64,000 nt of DNA from Adiantum capillus-veneris. Lineage: Eukaryota > Streptophyta > Polypodiopsida > Polypodiales > Pteridaceae. The notes under the pieces are model-generated. The model did not search any database. It was not told where the DNA came from and saw only the letters and a list, made by a program, of their open reading frames with translations. The stretch is from NCBI GenBank assembly GCA_014529385.2, contig CM043966.1, positions 102,371,087-102,435,086 of the forward strand, read 5' to 3'. Made by a program: the position numbers and the translations under genes. Shown in pieces: positions 53,074 to 63,639 of this stretch (position 1 is the first letter of the stretch; each line of letters starts with the position of its first letter).

Positions 53074-56000
53074 CTAATCCAGTAATGTCGGGCCGAATAT
53101 CTCTATGTTGATGGTGAAGAAGCCGGTGTAGAAGGCTTCTTCAAAGGCTTGGAGGTGATAAGAAGGCAAAAACATAATTCTCGGATAAAGTGCATGTATC
53201 ACCTCGTGAAAAGGCTGAGCAGATAGACTATTGGCACATCTGTATGTATCTTGGAAGAAGAAGATACTGTCTGTTGCATGTCCAGGTTTGAAGGTTTCGA
53301 AAACCGCCAGAAGGGTTTTATAGTTTTTTCTCAGCATGATGCAAGATAGGTGAGGCGAGCCAGTGAACAAATTAATGGCGCCCGTTAGGGTTTTCACCAT
53401 GTATTTCTCACTCATTCTCTCGCCTGCCTTCAAGCCTGGCAGCTTTGGGTAATTAAGCCATGTGAGTTGGCTTCTCTGCAACAGCTCGTGTGCTTTCCAT
53501 GTCCGCATCCTTGGTAGAGGGCAAAAACTGAGGTTGTCTCTGATTCTTTTAGGCGCCTCTACCAGATGTATTAAATATTACGGATATTTGGTGAGCCATG
53601 CGTTTCTCCACTTGGGCCGAGAATCCACAATCAGCTTAACTCCTTCAGGTTTGGAGATATCTGCTTTGTATAATGGCACTATTGGCTCCTCTTTTATCTG
53701 TTCGTTGATCGTAGCAGCTTCATACTTTAGAAGAGGATATGGGAGAGACGGTTGTAGACATTCACACCGAATGATATTGTCATCTATCTTCTGAATGGTC
53801 ATAGATTTAAACATTCTCTGCTCCCACTCCAATGCTTCTTTGGCCATGTCTTTTATTGCCGCTTCTATTGCCTTCTATAGCTTTTCTTCTTCTTCTTGTG
53901 TCAGATCCTGGGGTTCTTGTGATGGCCCCACAAGGATATCCTCTTGCATGGTGGTGTTCACTGGATCTGATACATTTTCTATGTCGATGCCTTCCATTGC
54001 TGCTGGCCCGGTGCTAAATTGTTGCTCTTCAGTTTGTTGTTGGCCTTTTAGCTCATCTATCTACTTCTGAAATGTCTTCTTTGCCTCTTCCACTTAATCT
54101 ACCATATTCACTAGGAGGTCCTTCAGATTTGCATTGATTTTTTCCGCCTCCTTGAGCTTCCTCTTGATGTCTTCGTTTTTTGTTTGCCATCTCTAAAATT
54201 CCTCGTCCATCTTCATTTTCACGGCTTCTAGCTCAGTTTTCATGGCCTTGTTCTCTTCTTCTAGGCGGTTTTGCATTACAAGAGATCCCTCGGCCACCAT
54301 CAGTCTTTTCCTTTTCTCTAGTGTCAACTCCTTTTGGAGTTCCTTCATTTGTTCTTCATACAAATCATTTTCTGAAGTTGTGCCAGTCGAGCTAGCAGCT
54401 CTGACTCTAGTCAGAGATGCCCTTAGCCTTTGGATGGTCTGATCTTTTCCTTTCATCTGAGCTTTCAGCTCGATCATTTCATCCTGTCCTGCCTCATGTT
54501 CTATCTCAGCCTTTTCCTTGGCATTCCTCAAGGTTTCCACCTCTTTGGACTCATCAACAAGTTGTAGAGTCAGATTGTCCCTCTCTTTCTCCACATCTGT
54601 CAGTGACTTGCTGATTTTCTTGTATTCCTCTTCTGCTCTTTGAAGCTTGTGTTCGGTTTCTTGATTCTGTCGTTCCATCTCTTGGCATCTTTGTAATGCC
54701 GCGTCCAGATTGGCTTGCATCTTTGTTTGTTTTTCTATGTTTTATTGGCCTTGTTTTTGAAGTGAGTCCACTTCAGCATTGATAAGAACTTCATTTGTTT
54801 TGAGATTATCAATCTCACTCTCAGTGGCCATTGATCTTGCTCTGAGCCCGCTTAGTTTTTGCATTACCACACCCAATCATTGGTTGGTGGCTGAAGGTCC
54901 ACTGTATCTGTGGCCATCTCTTTCAATTCTACTAACCAAAGGCTCTGCATATGCTCCTTGGGTCTTGTGCTTGCCAACTCAAAAGCTACAGTAGCTGCCT
55001 CTTCTTGAGAGTACTCAGCTACTAGTAGATCAAGAAATATTCTAAAGTTTCTTTCTTTTGGATCTGGCTTCTCGTCCTTTGGCTCAGCTTCTGCCTTCTG
55101 CTCTTCCTCTTTGTTCTTCTCTTGCTTGGACTCTTTTTGTTTATCAAGTCTGTTCAGCTCCTCTTTTTGTTGGGTTTGTGGAGGGATAAGAGGAGGTGGT
55201 GATGGGGGTGGGCTGGATTCCCGGCTTGACGATGGGGTTGGTTGCTTCTTCTTGAAATCCTGATCCGCCTTGATTTTTCTTTCTCTTTCTTGGCCTTCCT
55301 GCTCTTCTAGCAGCTGCCGTCTCACTTCATCCACCTCTTCTTCTGTAAATGGGATATTTGGGATATTCTCCGCTGTAGCATCTAAGATCTCAAAGTTTTT
55401 GATATAATCTTCGAATCGATCCCGGTGAACCCTTCATGATGATCCAGACATAGCTTCAAGGGATGGCTTCCACAACTCGCTCAGATCCCCTTTGAGTGCT
55501 CTCTCGGCACTGAAACTTTCTGTCAGTCTTTCTAGCCGTGCAGCTTTCTGTGACTTAGTTTCCTTGATTGGCACTTGTAGACTTTCTTTCTTTCCCTTCT
55601 TTGACTCTGGCAACTCTTCTAGCACGGTCTCTAACCGACGCTTCATCCTTGTGGCTACCCTGGGTGCCTTGGGAGGTTCCTCTTCTTTGTCTTCTTTCAT
55701 CTTTAGCCAATCATTTTGTGAGGGAGGTAGAGGCCAGTTTCCTTTGGCATGCAATGCTCCATAGAAAACTTTTGTTATCAGCTCACCAGTACAATATAGG
55801 TGGGATTTTTGTTCCCCATCTTCAATAGATTGTCGTGGATGTAAGCGTCATAATTTATCTATTTTGGTTTGCTCTTCTACATTGCCCAGGTGAAAGTGGT
55901 AGCAATGGCTCTAGGTGGCATCCTCTATTTTTGTGGCCGCTTTGTACACATGTGGAAGTATTGATTGTAGAGTTGGCTCATGATAGCCACCTTTGGGTTT

Positions 56001-56524
56001 GCAATATCTTCAAATGTGTAGCTATTCTTCTTTTTCGAGTAGACCTTGACTTCATCTCGCCTCTTTGTCACTCTGTCTCCTTTGTTTGAGATGTCAAGTG
56101 CGGCTGCCACCACCTTCTCTGTGATGACAATCAATGTATCAGGCTTGCCCTGTAGATCTGTGACTCGGGCCACTCCATCTTCTTTGATTGTGGTGACAAA
56201 TTCCCACACTCTTTTAATATCAATCCCTGCTGGCAAGGCTTCAAAGTAGTTGTGGAGATCCAGCTTCTCCAAGTAATCCCCCATCTTGCTCCTGACAAAT
56301 TCATTGAGCTCTCAAGGTATCATGGGTAGCTCCACTGCATTTCCTTCTGGATCTTTGAATACTCCTTGGTAGATTCTCAGATCATTGGTCTCTATCAGAT
56401 CATCTTGAATCCATGTGCTTGTGCGCTTCAGGGTTCCTTCTAGGATCACAAAAGGCTCCACTTCTTCTAAGTAGTCCTTTATAGTCATCCTCTTATACTT
56501 TGCAGGTGATTTTGCGGCTGCCAT
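53074..56524 (-). pseudogene. ~1,150-codon coiled-coil ORF upstream of the 3' LTR
   Basis: Minus-strand reading starts at ATG 56524 (MAAAKSPAKYKRMTIKDYLEE) and can be followed to 53074 through three frames (two shifts, near 55800 and 54800) and several stops. The N-terminal ~200 residues (56524-55925) look like a folded domain (WEFVTTIKEDGVARVTDLQG, NPKVAIMSQLYNQYFHM), whose layout recalls, only loosely, plant-transposon-protein domains. A Lys/Glu-rich linker and a Pro/Ser tract (55150-55250) follow, then a long heptad-like coiled coil (54720-54193; LQRAEEEYKKISKSLTDVEK), and a C-terminal domain of about 280 residues (53847-53074). No zinc knuckle, RT or membrane segment is seen. It ends 85 bases before the polypurine tract, in the env/ORF3 position. 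Function unknown. Confidence 0.5.
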
Positions 56525-56690
56525 GGATCCTGTTGCACTCAGTAGTCCAAAGTTAGCGTTTTTTACATATTAGCTGATAAACTCAGTTCTAACTACCCAA
56601 ATAACTTGAAAATTGAAAATAAAACTTAAAAGGAACTAGGCAAACTCTGCATTTGCTCACAGTAGCTTTCTGGCTAAAAAATAATCATGT

Positions 56691-57569
56691 AGACATCCTA
56701 CGCGTAGGATGTCTACCTTCTCTGTTTTTGGTGAAACTTGGCAGGCTTGTGGCCCTTGACCTGTGCAACATGGCTATGTAATTGGAATTGGGTTTGGGCA
56801 TCAAAAAGTGTAATTTTTGGTAGATTTAGGCTTTTGGCTCACAAATTGGGTAGGATGTCCTCAACAAGTGGAAAATGATATTCAAATGGGTTGAAAGTTG
56901 ATATACAGGCTTCTTACACCATGTAAATGGTTCCCATGAATTCAGTTCTTGCTCAGTAGATGAAAATGACACTGGAGACATCCTACGCGTAGAATGTCTA
57001 TTTTATCAGAATGACTTGAAGTTGGTTCTAGGGGTAGCCTTTAGCATGTGGAACATGGCCCTGCTCTTAGATTTTGATTTGGATAAGCATTGGTGTTGTT
57101 AAGAGCATGTGTAGTGTTTTTAGGATCAAAAAGTGCATCTTGGAGGTTTTGGGGGCCAAAGGTGATCGGAATGGCTTGAAATTTGATACATGGTCTTGTG
57201 AAGGTGTTATAAAGACATCTGGAACTCAAAAATACCAGTTGGAGGTCAAATATGTCATTTAGACATCCTACACGTAGGATGTCTATTTCATCAATTTTCA
57301 CATCTGGCCCCACAGTTAGTTTGGCAATGTGCTCATGAGTATATTGTGAAAGTTTCATGTGATTTGGACTAGTTTTGGTAGGTCTATGACCCATTATTTC
57401 TTCTATGCTTTGACTTTCCGCTTTCTGATGCATATGAGGTTAACTTTTGTCCAAATGTGATGAAACTTGGTGGCTAGAATGTACAAGCTATTCAGATGCT
57501 GTGTGTGAGATGAGATGTTGAGTTTGGTTCCTAGATATGGCCTTGAGACATCCTACATGTAGGATGTCT
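56691..57569. repeat. Palindrome satellite array B (four palindromes, exact 285-bp period)
   Basis: Palindromes of 24 bp (half-site AGACATCCTACG) start at 56691, 56976, 57261 and 57546, exactly 285 bp apart. The first is perfect and symmetric over 28 bp (56689-56716). The sequences between them are strongly diverged and only weakly alignable, although a GGCCCTTGACCTGTGCAACA-like segment recurs and is shared with array A. The palindrome is thus much better conserved than the rest of the unit. Confidence 0.85.
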
Positions 57570-59367
57570 CTTGATGAAATTTATATGAGAAGTGCTACAA
57601 GTGCCTGCCTTGACCCCCCCTGAGTCCCTTTTAAACCCTATTTCAACAAAAAAGTCAAATAGATAGATAGAAACTCCTTGTTTGGATTTCAGATCCACTG
57701 AGCCGTTTTCTGACTCTTGGAGTTCTTTTCGGCGATGAAATTTCTTGATGTTAGTCTCCATAGCTTCACGGTTCCTTGGGGATCCTTGCCATATGGTTTT
57801 TGTTGACTTTGGCTTCAGCGGAGCTCCGTTTGAAAATTTGTTTCTCTGGAAGCGCCTGTGGTTGCCTTTACATGTCGTCAATGACTTGTGGTGGTCTACC
57901 ACCATAGGACTTGGTTGTTGATGGTCTAGGAAAGCTGCTCGTGAAGTTTGGTGGTAAACGAACATGCGGTTTGTCCGTGAGAGCTAGTTGACGCTTTGTG
58001 TGTCTGATGCCGTTTCTGAAGCTTAGTGCCGCTTCGGGTCACCTTATGGCCATGTGGGCTATATAGATTTGTTGAGCATGTCGAGATGCTCCTACCCATG
58101 AGTTTTGGTAGCATTTGGACACCTTTCCACCGATTTACCATTTGGTGGCCTCTTGTAGGGCTCTAGAAGTTAGGGTTTTTCCCAATGGTTTTCCACCGCC
58201 TTTGTGCATTAAAAAGTGTTCTCCTATGCTAGGGTAAGCTGCTAATGAAGCCTTATTGATTTTGGGTTAGCCGTTAGGTGGCCACTTCTACCTGTAGGTC
58301 TCTACTGCTCGCTTCCCGTGTGAACCCTACGCTAGTTTTCGCGACAAAACATCAAACATACGCGAAAAGCTCAAGGTGGTGATCCTACCTCTCATGTTTG
58401 GAGCCTGTCGGGTGGTCGTGTGCATCATAGAAGCCGCTAGAAGTCCGGTTCGCTCTAGGTGGCAAGAGCTCTCTCTCAAGAAGGCAATAGTAGAAATGAG
58501 CTTTAAATGAAGTGAAAAAATCTTATAATGGGGGTCCCTGAACCTTTTTCCATGAAATTTCACATGTGCTCCCAACATGTTGCGAGATGCGGTTTAGGCT
58601 CAAAAAATTCTTGATTTGGACTCCATTTGCCTAATTTCCGAGAAATTTGACGTTTCGGTCAAAATCTGGCAAAAAAACACGCTTTTCGCTCCATTCACAT
58701 AATTGCACCTCCATTGTACCATAGGTTGTCCTATAGTCGTTGATTATCCTCATATTTTTTGTTTTTCATTATGACTGTTTTGCACCTGCTTTTTGTATTT
58801 TTGAAGTGTTTTTTGTCAATAATTAGTAAAATTAAAAAGATAATAGAAAATTAAACTTAGAAAATCCCCGAAAATCATAATAACTCAAAAACATCACCAC
58901 AAAACACTATATACACTCACATGCAATTTTTATGGCCGTATTTCTCCGTTTTACCAATATTTTGCCCGAAAAATAGCTATTTTTACCTATATACACAGAC
59001 CTAGGGGCTTGATTTGGTGTTTTGCCCAATATACTTATAGATTCATGTTGTATGAGGACATATGTACTTAGGTTATTTCAAAAAAATTTGCAATCAAACG
59101 ACAACTCTCTAAAATAGTCGAGAAACATGCCCTTTTTTGCTCTTTTTACCATTGGGTCCGCATTTGAGAATGCCTTCCCCCCTCCTAGCCGAAGTCCTCC
59201 CGGATGACAAGGTATCACCTCGGTGTAGGTGCCGTGCATGGGTTAAAAATTGTGCTAATACTTGTCCGTGTAATGTGGACCTATATGATGCATACTCAGT
59301 CAATGCATGGGAAAATAAATGTTGTGCAAGAGGAGGGAATAACCAAGATGCTTATTGGCATTCGACG
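57570..59367. other. No recognisable gene; probable noncoding part of the large minus-strand element
   Basis: Open frames on the minus strand (such as 57965-57531) are basic and low in hydrophobic residues, unlike known families. No repeat partner, TATA or LTR-like ends were found. It lies between the Cys/His-containing end of the pol frame and satellite array B. Confidence 0.45.
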
Positions 59368-60924
59368 TCAAGGTTTCCTGTTTGTTGTTGATTTGGTTGG
59401 TGTATTTTCTTTGCAAGTAAAATTTGTAACTCTACAGCTCTCTATTTGATCGTCTTTCTTGCAAAACTCGCTTGGTTTGACGCTACTGTCAATATGGCCA
59501 TGGTTGTCTCCTTGGAGAGAATTGTCGTGGCAGAATTGGCCATAGTCTTTGTCTCTTTTGCTTTCCATTTGTAGCTTTGTTTTTGAGTTTTTTGTAGGTT
59601 TATTGCTACTTTAGTGGTTGTCATTGTTGTGCTGCTGGTTGGCACCCACATTGATCGGTTTGCCAGTTTCATATGTAGTGTTTGTCTGCATGCCGATGTT
59701 TCTTGTACTGAAGGGAGTTCCTGTTGCTTTGGTTTTGGGATCCAAATGCGAGTCGCATGTAAGTTATTACTGAGGATTCTCTTTGGGATCCATATCTTTT
59801 TTATTCCCTTGGGTTTTTGGTTGAACTGTGTGCTTCTATTGACTTTTTCTGTTGTATTGTATGTATGTCATGTCACCTTTATCCTTCCGCACCCATACTT
59901 TTTTTTCGCGTGTTGCTAACCGTGATCTTTTCACTGTGGTCTGTGTTGTTGGATGTTTGTAGTGAACATGGTTGGCAGTTCCCTGTTTGTTCGCCATGGG
60001 TATTGTGTTGTTCTTTAGTGGCACCCATCCTTTTGATTCTTTATCCAGTGATTGTGGTGCTACCATCTGATTCTTCCGGGGTTGTTGAGAAAAGGCTACC
60101 ACTTGTTGTTCTTGTGCATGTTAAATTTTGACTACATCCGCATTCCAATCTATCTGCACATTATAATCTTTTTGCCAAGGTTGTCCCAACAACATGGGGT
60201 GTTGTGTGCTTTCATCCGCAACCACATAAAACTTGTGTGGGTAAATATATTGATATAGATGTACATGCAATATAGTGTAGCCCAATATTTTCAGCGAATG
60301 TGATGTACTACTTTCCAGCACTTGTGGAGTAGGATGTAGTTGACCTTTGGGCTTGAGCTGTTTGTATAGTCTGTAAGAGATCAAATTTGCTTAAGCTCCA
60401 CAATCAAGCAATGCTGTCGATTCAACTTGACTGCTACCCAATTTGACTGCAATTATTGGCTCCATTGTGTCTTCACCAAAATTCTTTAGTCGAATAGCAT
60501 TTATTCGCAAAGGTGATCCACATTCTTTTTGTTGTCGTAGAAGCCTTCTTTTTGCAATGTGTTATTTTGCTTCTACTTGGGCTTCTTCTCGTACCCTCTG
60601 TTTCTCCTTCATCCGTTGTTTTTCTTGATTGATTTGTTGAAGCATATCCTGTGTTAGTGGTAAATGATACTTTTTTAATCAACACCCACTAATCCAATTT
60701 GGCATTTCTTCTCCTGCTAATGTAGCAAGTTTGATAGCTCCACTTTGTGATAAGTCACTAATCACAAAGGGTCCCATCCCTCGCTTTTTAAGTTTCTTGG
60801 CATGTTGCTTCAAGGCATAAACAAGTACATAATCACCTGTTTTGAACTCTTTCGTGCGCACATGCTTGTCAAAAAACTCTTTTTGTCTTCTATTTTTAGC
60901 ATAGATCAAAGCTACAGCTCTCAA
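59368..60924 (-). pseudogene. Integrase C-terminus, aspartic protease and Cys/His region in one frame
   Basis: A single minus-strand frame, broken only by stop codons, contains in order: the integrase C-terminal module (60924-60679; RTKEFKTGDYVLVYALKQH, KKRGMGPFVISDL), a Gln/Lys/Glu-rich linker (60675-60480), a retropepsin-like protease (about 60460-60121; STALLDCGA, then a stop, ANLISYRLYKQL, and HPMLLGQPWQ), a basic Gln/Asn-rich linker (60102-59600), and a Cys/His cluster (59500-59420; FCHDN...NHGH, EFCKKDDQIESC) that could be a decayed zinc knuckle. Protease normally sits between gag and RT; here it follows integrase. The stops (such as TGA just after WISGC at 60679 and TAA after DCGA) look like point changes. 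Confidence 0.75.
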
Positions 60925-61094
60925 TCGAAGTTCATCTAGCTTTTCAAGATCATCTATTCTTGAAGAGAGCTCATGCCCTGTCCATTCTAAGCATTTCGCG
61001 ACTCATAGAGTCGGAACTAAAAACTCTATGGGTTATATAGCGTTTAGACCAAACACCATGTTGTACGGTGTTGTTCCTATTGATGTTTTGTAAG

Positions 61095-61750
61095 CTACCC
61101 TGTATGCCCATAGTGTTGAGTGTAACTGCTGATCCCAGTCTGTCCTTGACTCTCTATGCTTAACTCTGATACAATTTTAGTTAGAATAGTGCATAGTGTT
61201 TTATTTGTGGCCTCAGCTTGTCCATTTGCTTGTGGATGATATGGAGCATATTTTCTATGTATGACCATGAATTCCTCTAGCAGATATTCAATGACTTCAT
61301 TAAGAAAATGTGTTCCTCGATCACTGACAATTTCTATTGGTAATCCGTATCGTACAAAGACATTCTCATACAGAAATTGTGCAGTGGTTCTTGCGTCTGC
61401 TTTTTGTGTTGCCTTGGCTCCCGCCCATTTTGTGAGATAGTCCGTAGCCACAATGATATATTGGTTATGGGTGCGATATGCAGGGGGTGAAATAGGCCCC
61501 ACAAAATCAATGTCCCATTTTGCAAACTCCCTTGCTCCCATCATTGGCCGTAGTGACATCTCATCTCTCTTTATCGGCACCTTGCTACGCTGACATGCGT
61601 CACAACGCTTTACAAACTCCTCAGCATCCATATGCAATGTAGGCCACCATATTTCTACGGTCAAGACAATTTTTGTTGTCTTATCGCCTGAAAAATGGCC
61701 TCCACTTATTCCTCCATGCGCGTGTTCTATAATCAGCAGGTATTCACTTT
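61095..61750 (-). pseudogene. Second integrase zinc module and integrase catalytic core
   Basis: From about 61730 the minus strand reads an H-x6-H motif (HGGISGGH), then IWWPTLHMDAEEFVKRCDACQRSK (C-x2-C), a complete H2C2 module. The core follows with KWDIDFVGPI (first Asp), YIIVATDYLTKW, EIVSDRGTHF (second Asp) and HPQANGQAEATNKTL (Glu), so the DD35E residues are all present. The frame is open from 61664 to 61095 (189 codons), then shifts before the C-terminal module at 60924. It is the best-preserved integrase in the window. Confidence 0.85.
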
Positions 61751-61958
61751 CACTTGCACAGATTCTAAGTTGATTGTCCTTTCCTCACTTATATAGTTGA
61801 TTCCCAATTAAATTAAAGTCGCGAGGCTCCAGCTCTATAGCCCTTTTCTGCGCTTTTGTTATGTTTTCAGGAAATGTCCTTGTTGTTAAGAAATCAATGA
61901 TATATTGACTCCATGCAGGTGCAATGTTTACCTGAAACAATGTCGCGTGATCCACCGG

Positions 61959-63632
61959 TCATTTGGCACTACATATAGTACAATTGTTAACATAAGCATG
62001 TGTGTCAGCATACATAGTTGGCCAATAAACCCCTAATTGTTTCAGGTGTTGGTGTGTTTTCATTGTTGAACAATGAAATTCACAATCTTGGACGTGTGCT
62101 TCTTCAAGATAACACTCGAATTCCTCTGGATTTATACATAATTGTAGAATTTGGTCCGAGCCTAGATGATACAGTCGTCCTGCAATCAACTGGAAGTTTT
62201 TTGTATGTCGAATTGTTTGTTGTTTGGATCTGTCTTCCTTGTTATCAAATCTACCTTCAAAGGAAAGAAAGCTAACAATTTCCTGAGACCATTTGGGTAT
62301 CATTTCAATATTGAAAAGATAAGCATCAGGCATGTCATCGTCTACTCCTTCAGGAGCTTTCCCGTTTTGCAGCCTTGAAAGATGATCCGCCCGTAGATGA
62401 GTTTTACCCTTTTTGACCACCACTATGAAATCAAACTCTAGCAATATAATAAACCAGCGTACAATTCTCCCAATATTGCATGGTTTATTTACTAGATATA
62501 AAAGAGCTTGATGATCTATGAAGAACACAAATTTGTTTGCGAGCAAATAATGTCGAAATTTCTTTACAACATAAATCATTCCTAACCCCTCTCTTTCATT
62601 GGTTGTATAGTTCTTTTCTGCACTATTTAGCTGTCGGCTTGCATAACAAACTGGGAAATCCATTGTTCCATCTCCATGTTGAGCCAGAATACTCCCAATT
62701 GCATATGCAGATGCATCAATGTGAACATGGAATATCTTTTCCCAATCTGGTGCTTTAAGTACAGGTGTTGATACAAGGTTTTCCTTGAGCTTTTGGAATG
62801 AAGTTTCACACTCCTCAGTCCAGTCGAAACTGACTAATAAGCGATACACAGGTTGTGCAATGACTGCATACATATATATGAATCTTTGATTATATCCGCA
62901 ATGTCCCATGAAGGATTGCACTTGTTTGGAATTAGTAGGCCTGGGCAAGTCTACTATGACTCTGATTTTCTCTAGGTCAGTGGTTATGCCATTTCTTGAG
63001 ACAATATGTCTTAAGATGCGGCCTTGCCTAGCCATAAAAATGCACTTTTCCGGGTTAAGAGAGATTCGATATGTTCTGCACTTCTCAAATACCTTTTGTA
63101 AATGGTCAATATGTTCTTCTCGTAGAAGAGAGTGGACACAGAGATCATCCATATATATTTCTAAGAATATTCTCACGTATTCTTTGAATGCATGAGTCAT
63201 TAACCTTTGGAAGGTAGCTGGGGCATTGGTTAAGCCAAAAGGTATAACTCTATATGCATATATTCCCCATTCTGTGGAAAACGTTGTTTTGTGTTGATCC
63301 TCTACTGCAATTTCCAGTTGGTTATTCCCTAAAAATCCATCTAGAAAGGAATAAGCCCGTTTCCCAGCCACCCTCTCAAGTACATGTTCTGTGATCGGCA
63401 AGGGATAATTATCCCTTATGGTGGTTGCATTTACTTTTTTGAGGTTCACACACACAAGCAGCATTCCATTCTTTTTGGGGACAACCACAATGGGTGACAC
63501 CCAATCTGTATGTTCGATTTCATAGATGAACTCAGCATCCATCAACTTGTCAATATCCTCTTTGATTCGTTTAGCAAATGTGTCATTATATGTGTAAGGA
63601 TGTTGTTTGCTAGGTTTGGCATCTGATTTCAA
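61959..63632 (-). CDS. Reverse transcriptase, RNase H and first integrase zinc module
   Basis: An open frame of 557 codons. RT: SPIVVVPKKNGMLLVCV (residues 46-62), FLDGFLGNNQ (96-105, first Asp), YAYRVIPFGLTNAPATF (about 126-142) and the catalytic IYMDDL (about 159-164). RNase H starts near residue 290 with HVHIDASAYAIGSIL, then YASRQLNSAEKNY, DHQALLYLV and RADHLSRL. Near the end comes an H2C2 module (HVQDCEFH, VYWPTMYADTHAYV, NCTIC). All RT and RNase H signature residues that I can check are present. The frame stops at 61959, and the protein resumes after one or more stops with a second zinc module. The ATG is internal to the polyprotein; the frame upstream continues to the window edge with stops. 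Confidence 0.9.
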   Translation of the reverse strand: MKSDAKPSKQHPYTYNDTFAKRIKEDIDKLMDAEFIYEIEHTDWVSPIVVVPKKNGMLLVCVNLKKVNATTIRDNYPLPITEHVLERVAGKRAYSFLDGFLGNNQLEIAVEDQHKTTFSTEWGIYAYRVIPFGLTNAPATFQRLMTHAFKEYVRIFLEIYMDDLCVHSLLREEHIDHLQKVFEKCRTYRISLNPEKCIFMARQGRILRHIVSRNGITTDLEKIRVIVDLPRPTNSKQVQSFMGHCGYNQRFIYMYAVIAQPVYRLLVSFDWTEECETSFQKLKENLVSTPVLKAPDWEKIFHVHIDASAYAIGSILAQHGDGTMDFPVCYASRQLNSAEKNYTTNEREGLGMIYVVKKFRHYLLANKFVFFIDHQALLYLVNKPCNIGRIVRWFIILLEFDFIVVVKKGKTHLRADHLSRLQNGKAPEGVDDDMPDAYLFNIEMIPKWSQEIVSFLSFEGRFDNKEDRSKQQTIRHTKNFQLIAGRLYHLGSDQILQLCINPEEFECYLEEAHVQDCEFHCSTMKTHQHLKQLGVYWPTMYADTHAYVNNCTICSAK

Positions 63633-63639
63633 CGCAATT

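Noticed and set aside
56691-57569. CRISPR-like array of regularly spaced palindromes
   Set aside because: The period is 285 bp, the setting is a plant nuclear repeat region with no cas genes, and the units form a diverged satellite.
59614-59919. Plus-strand ORF with hydrophobic stretches resembling a membrane protein
   Set aside because: It is the complement of the protease-linker frame on the minus strand, whose Asn/Lys/Gln codons read as Phe/Leu/Val on the other strand.
61959-63632. Endogenous pararetrovirus (caulimovirid) as source of the RT
   Set aside because: The RT is followed by RNase H and a complete integrase with zinc modules and DD35E core, and no movement-protein or coat motifs are seen, so a Ty3/gypsy element is the better reading.
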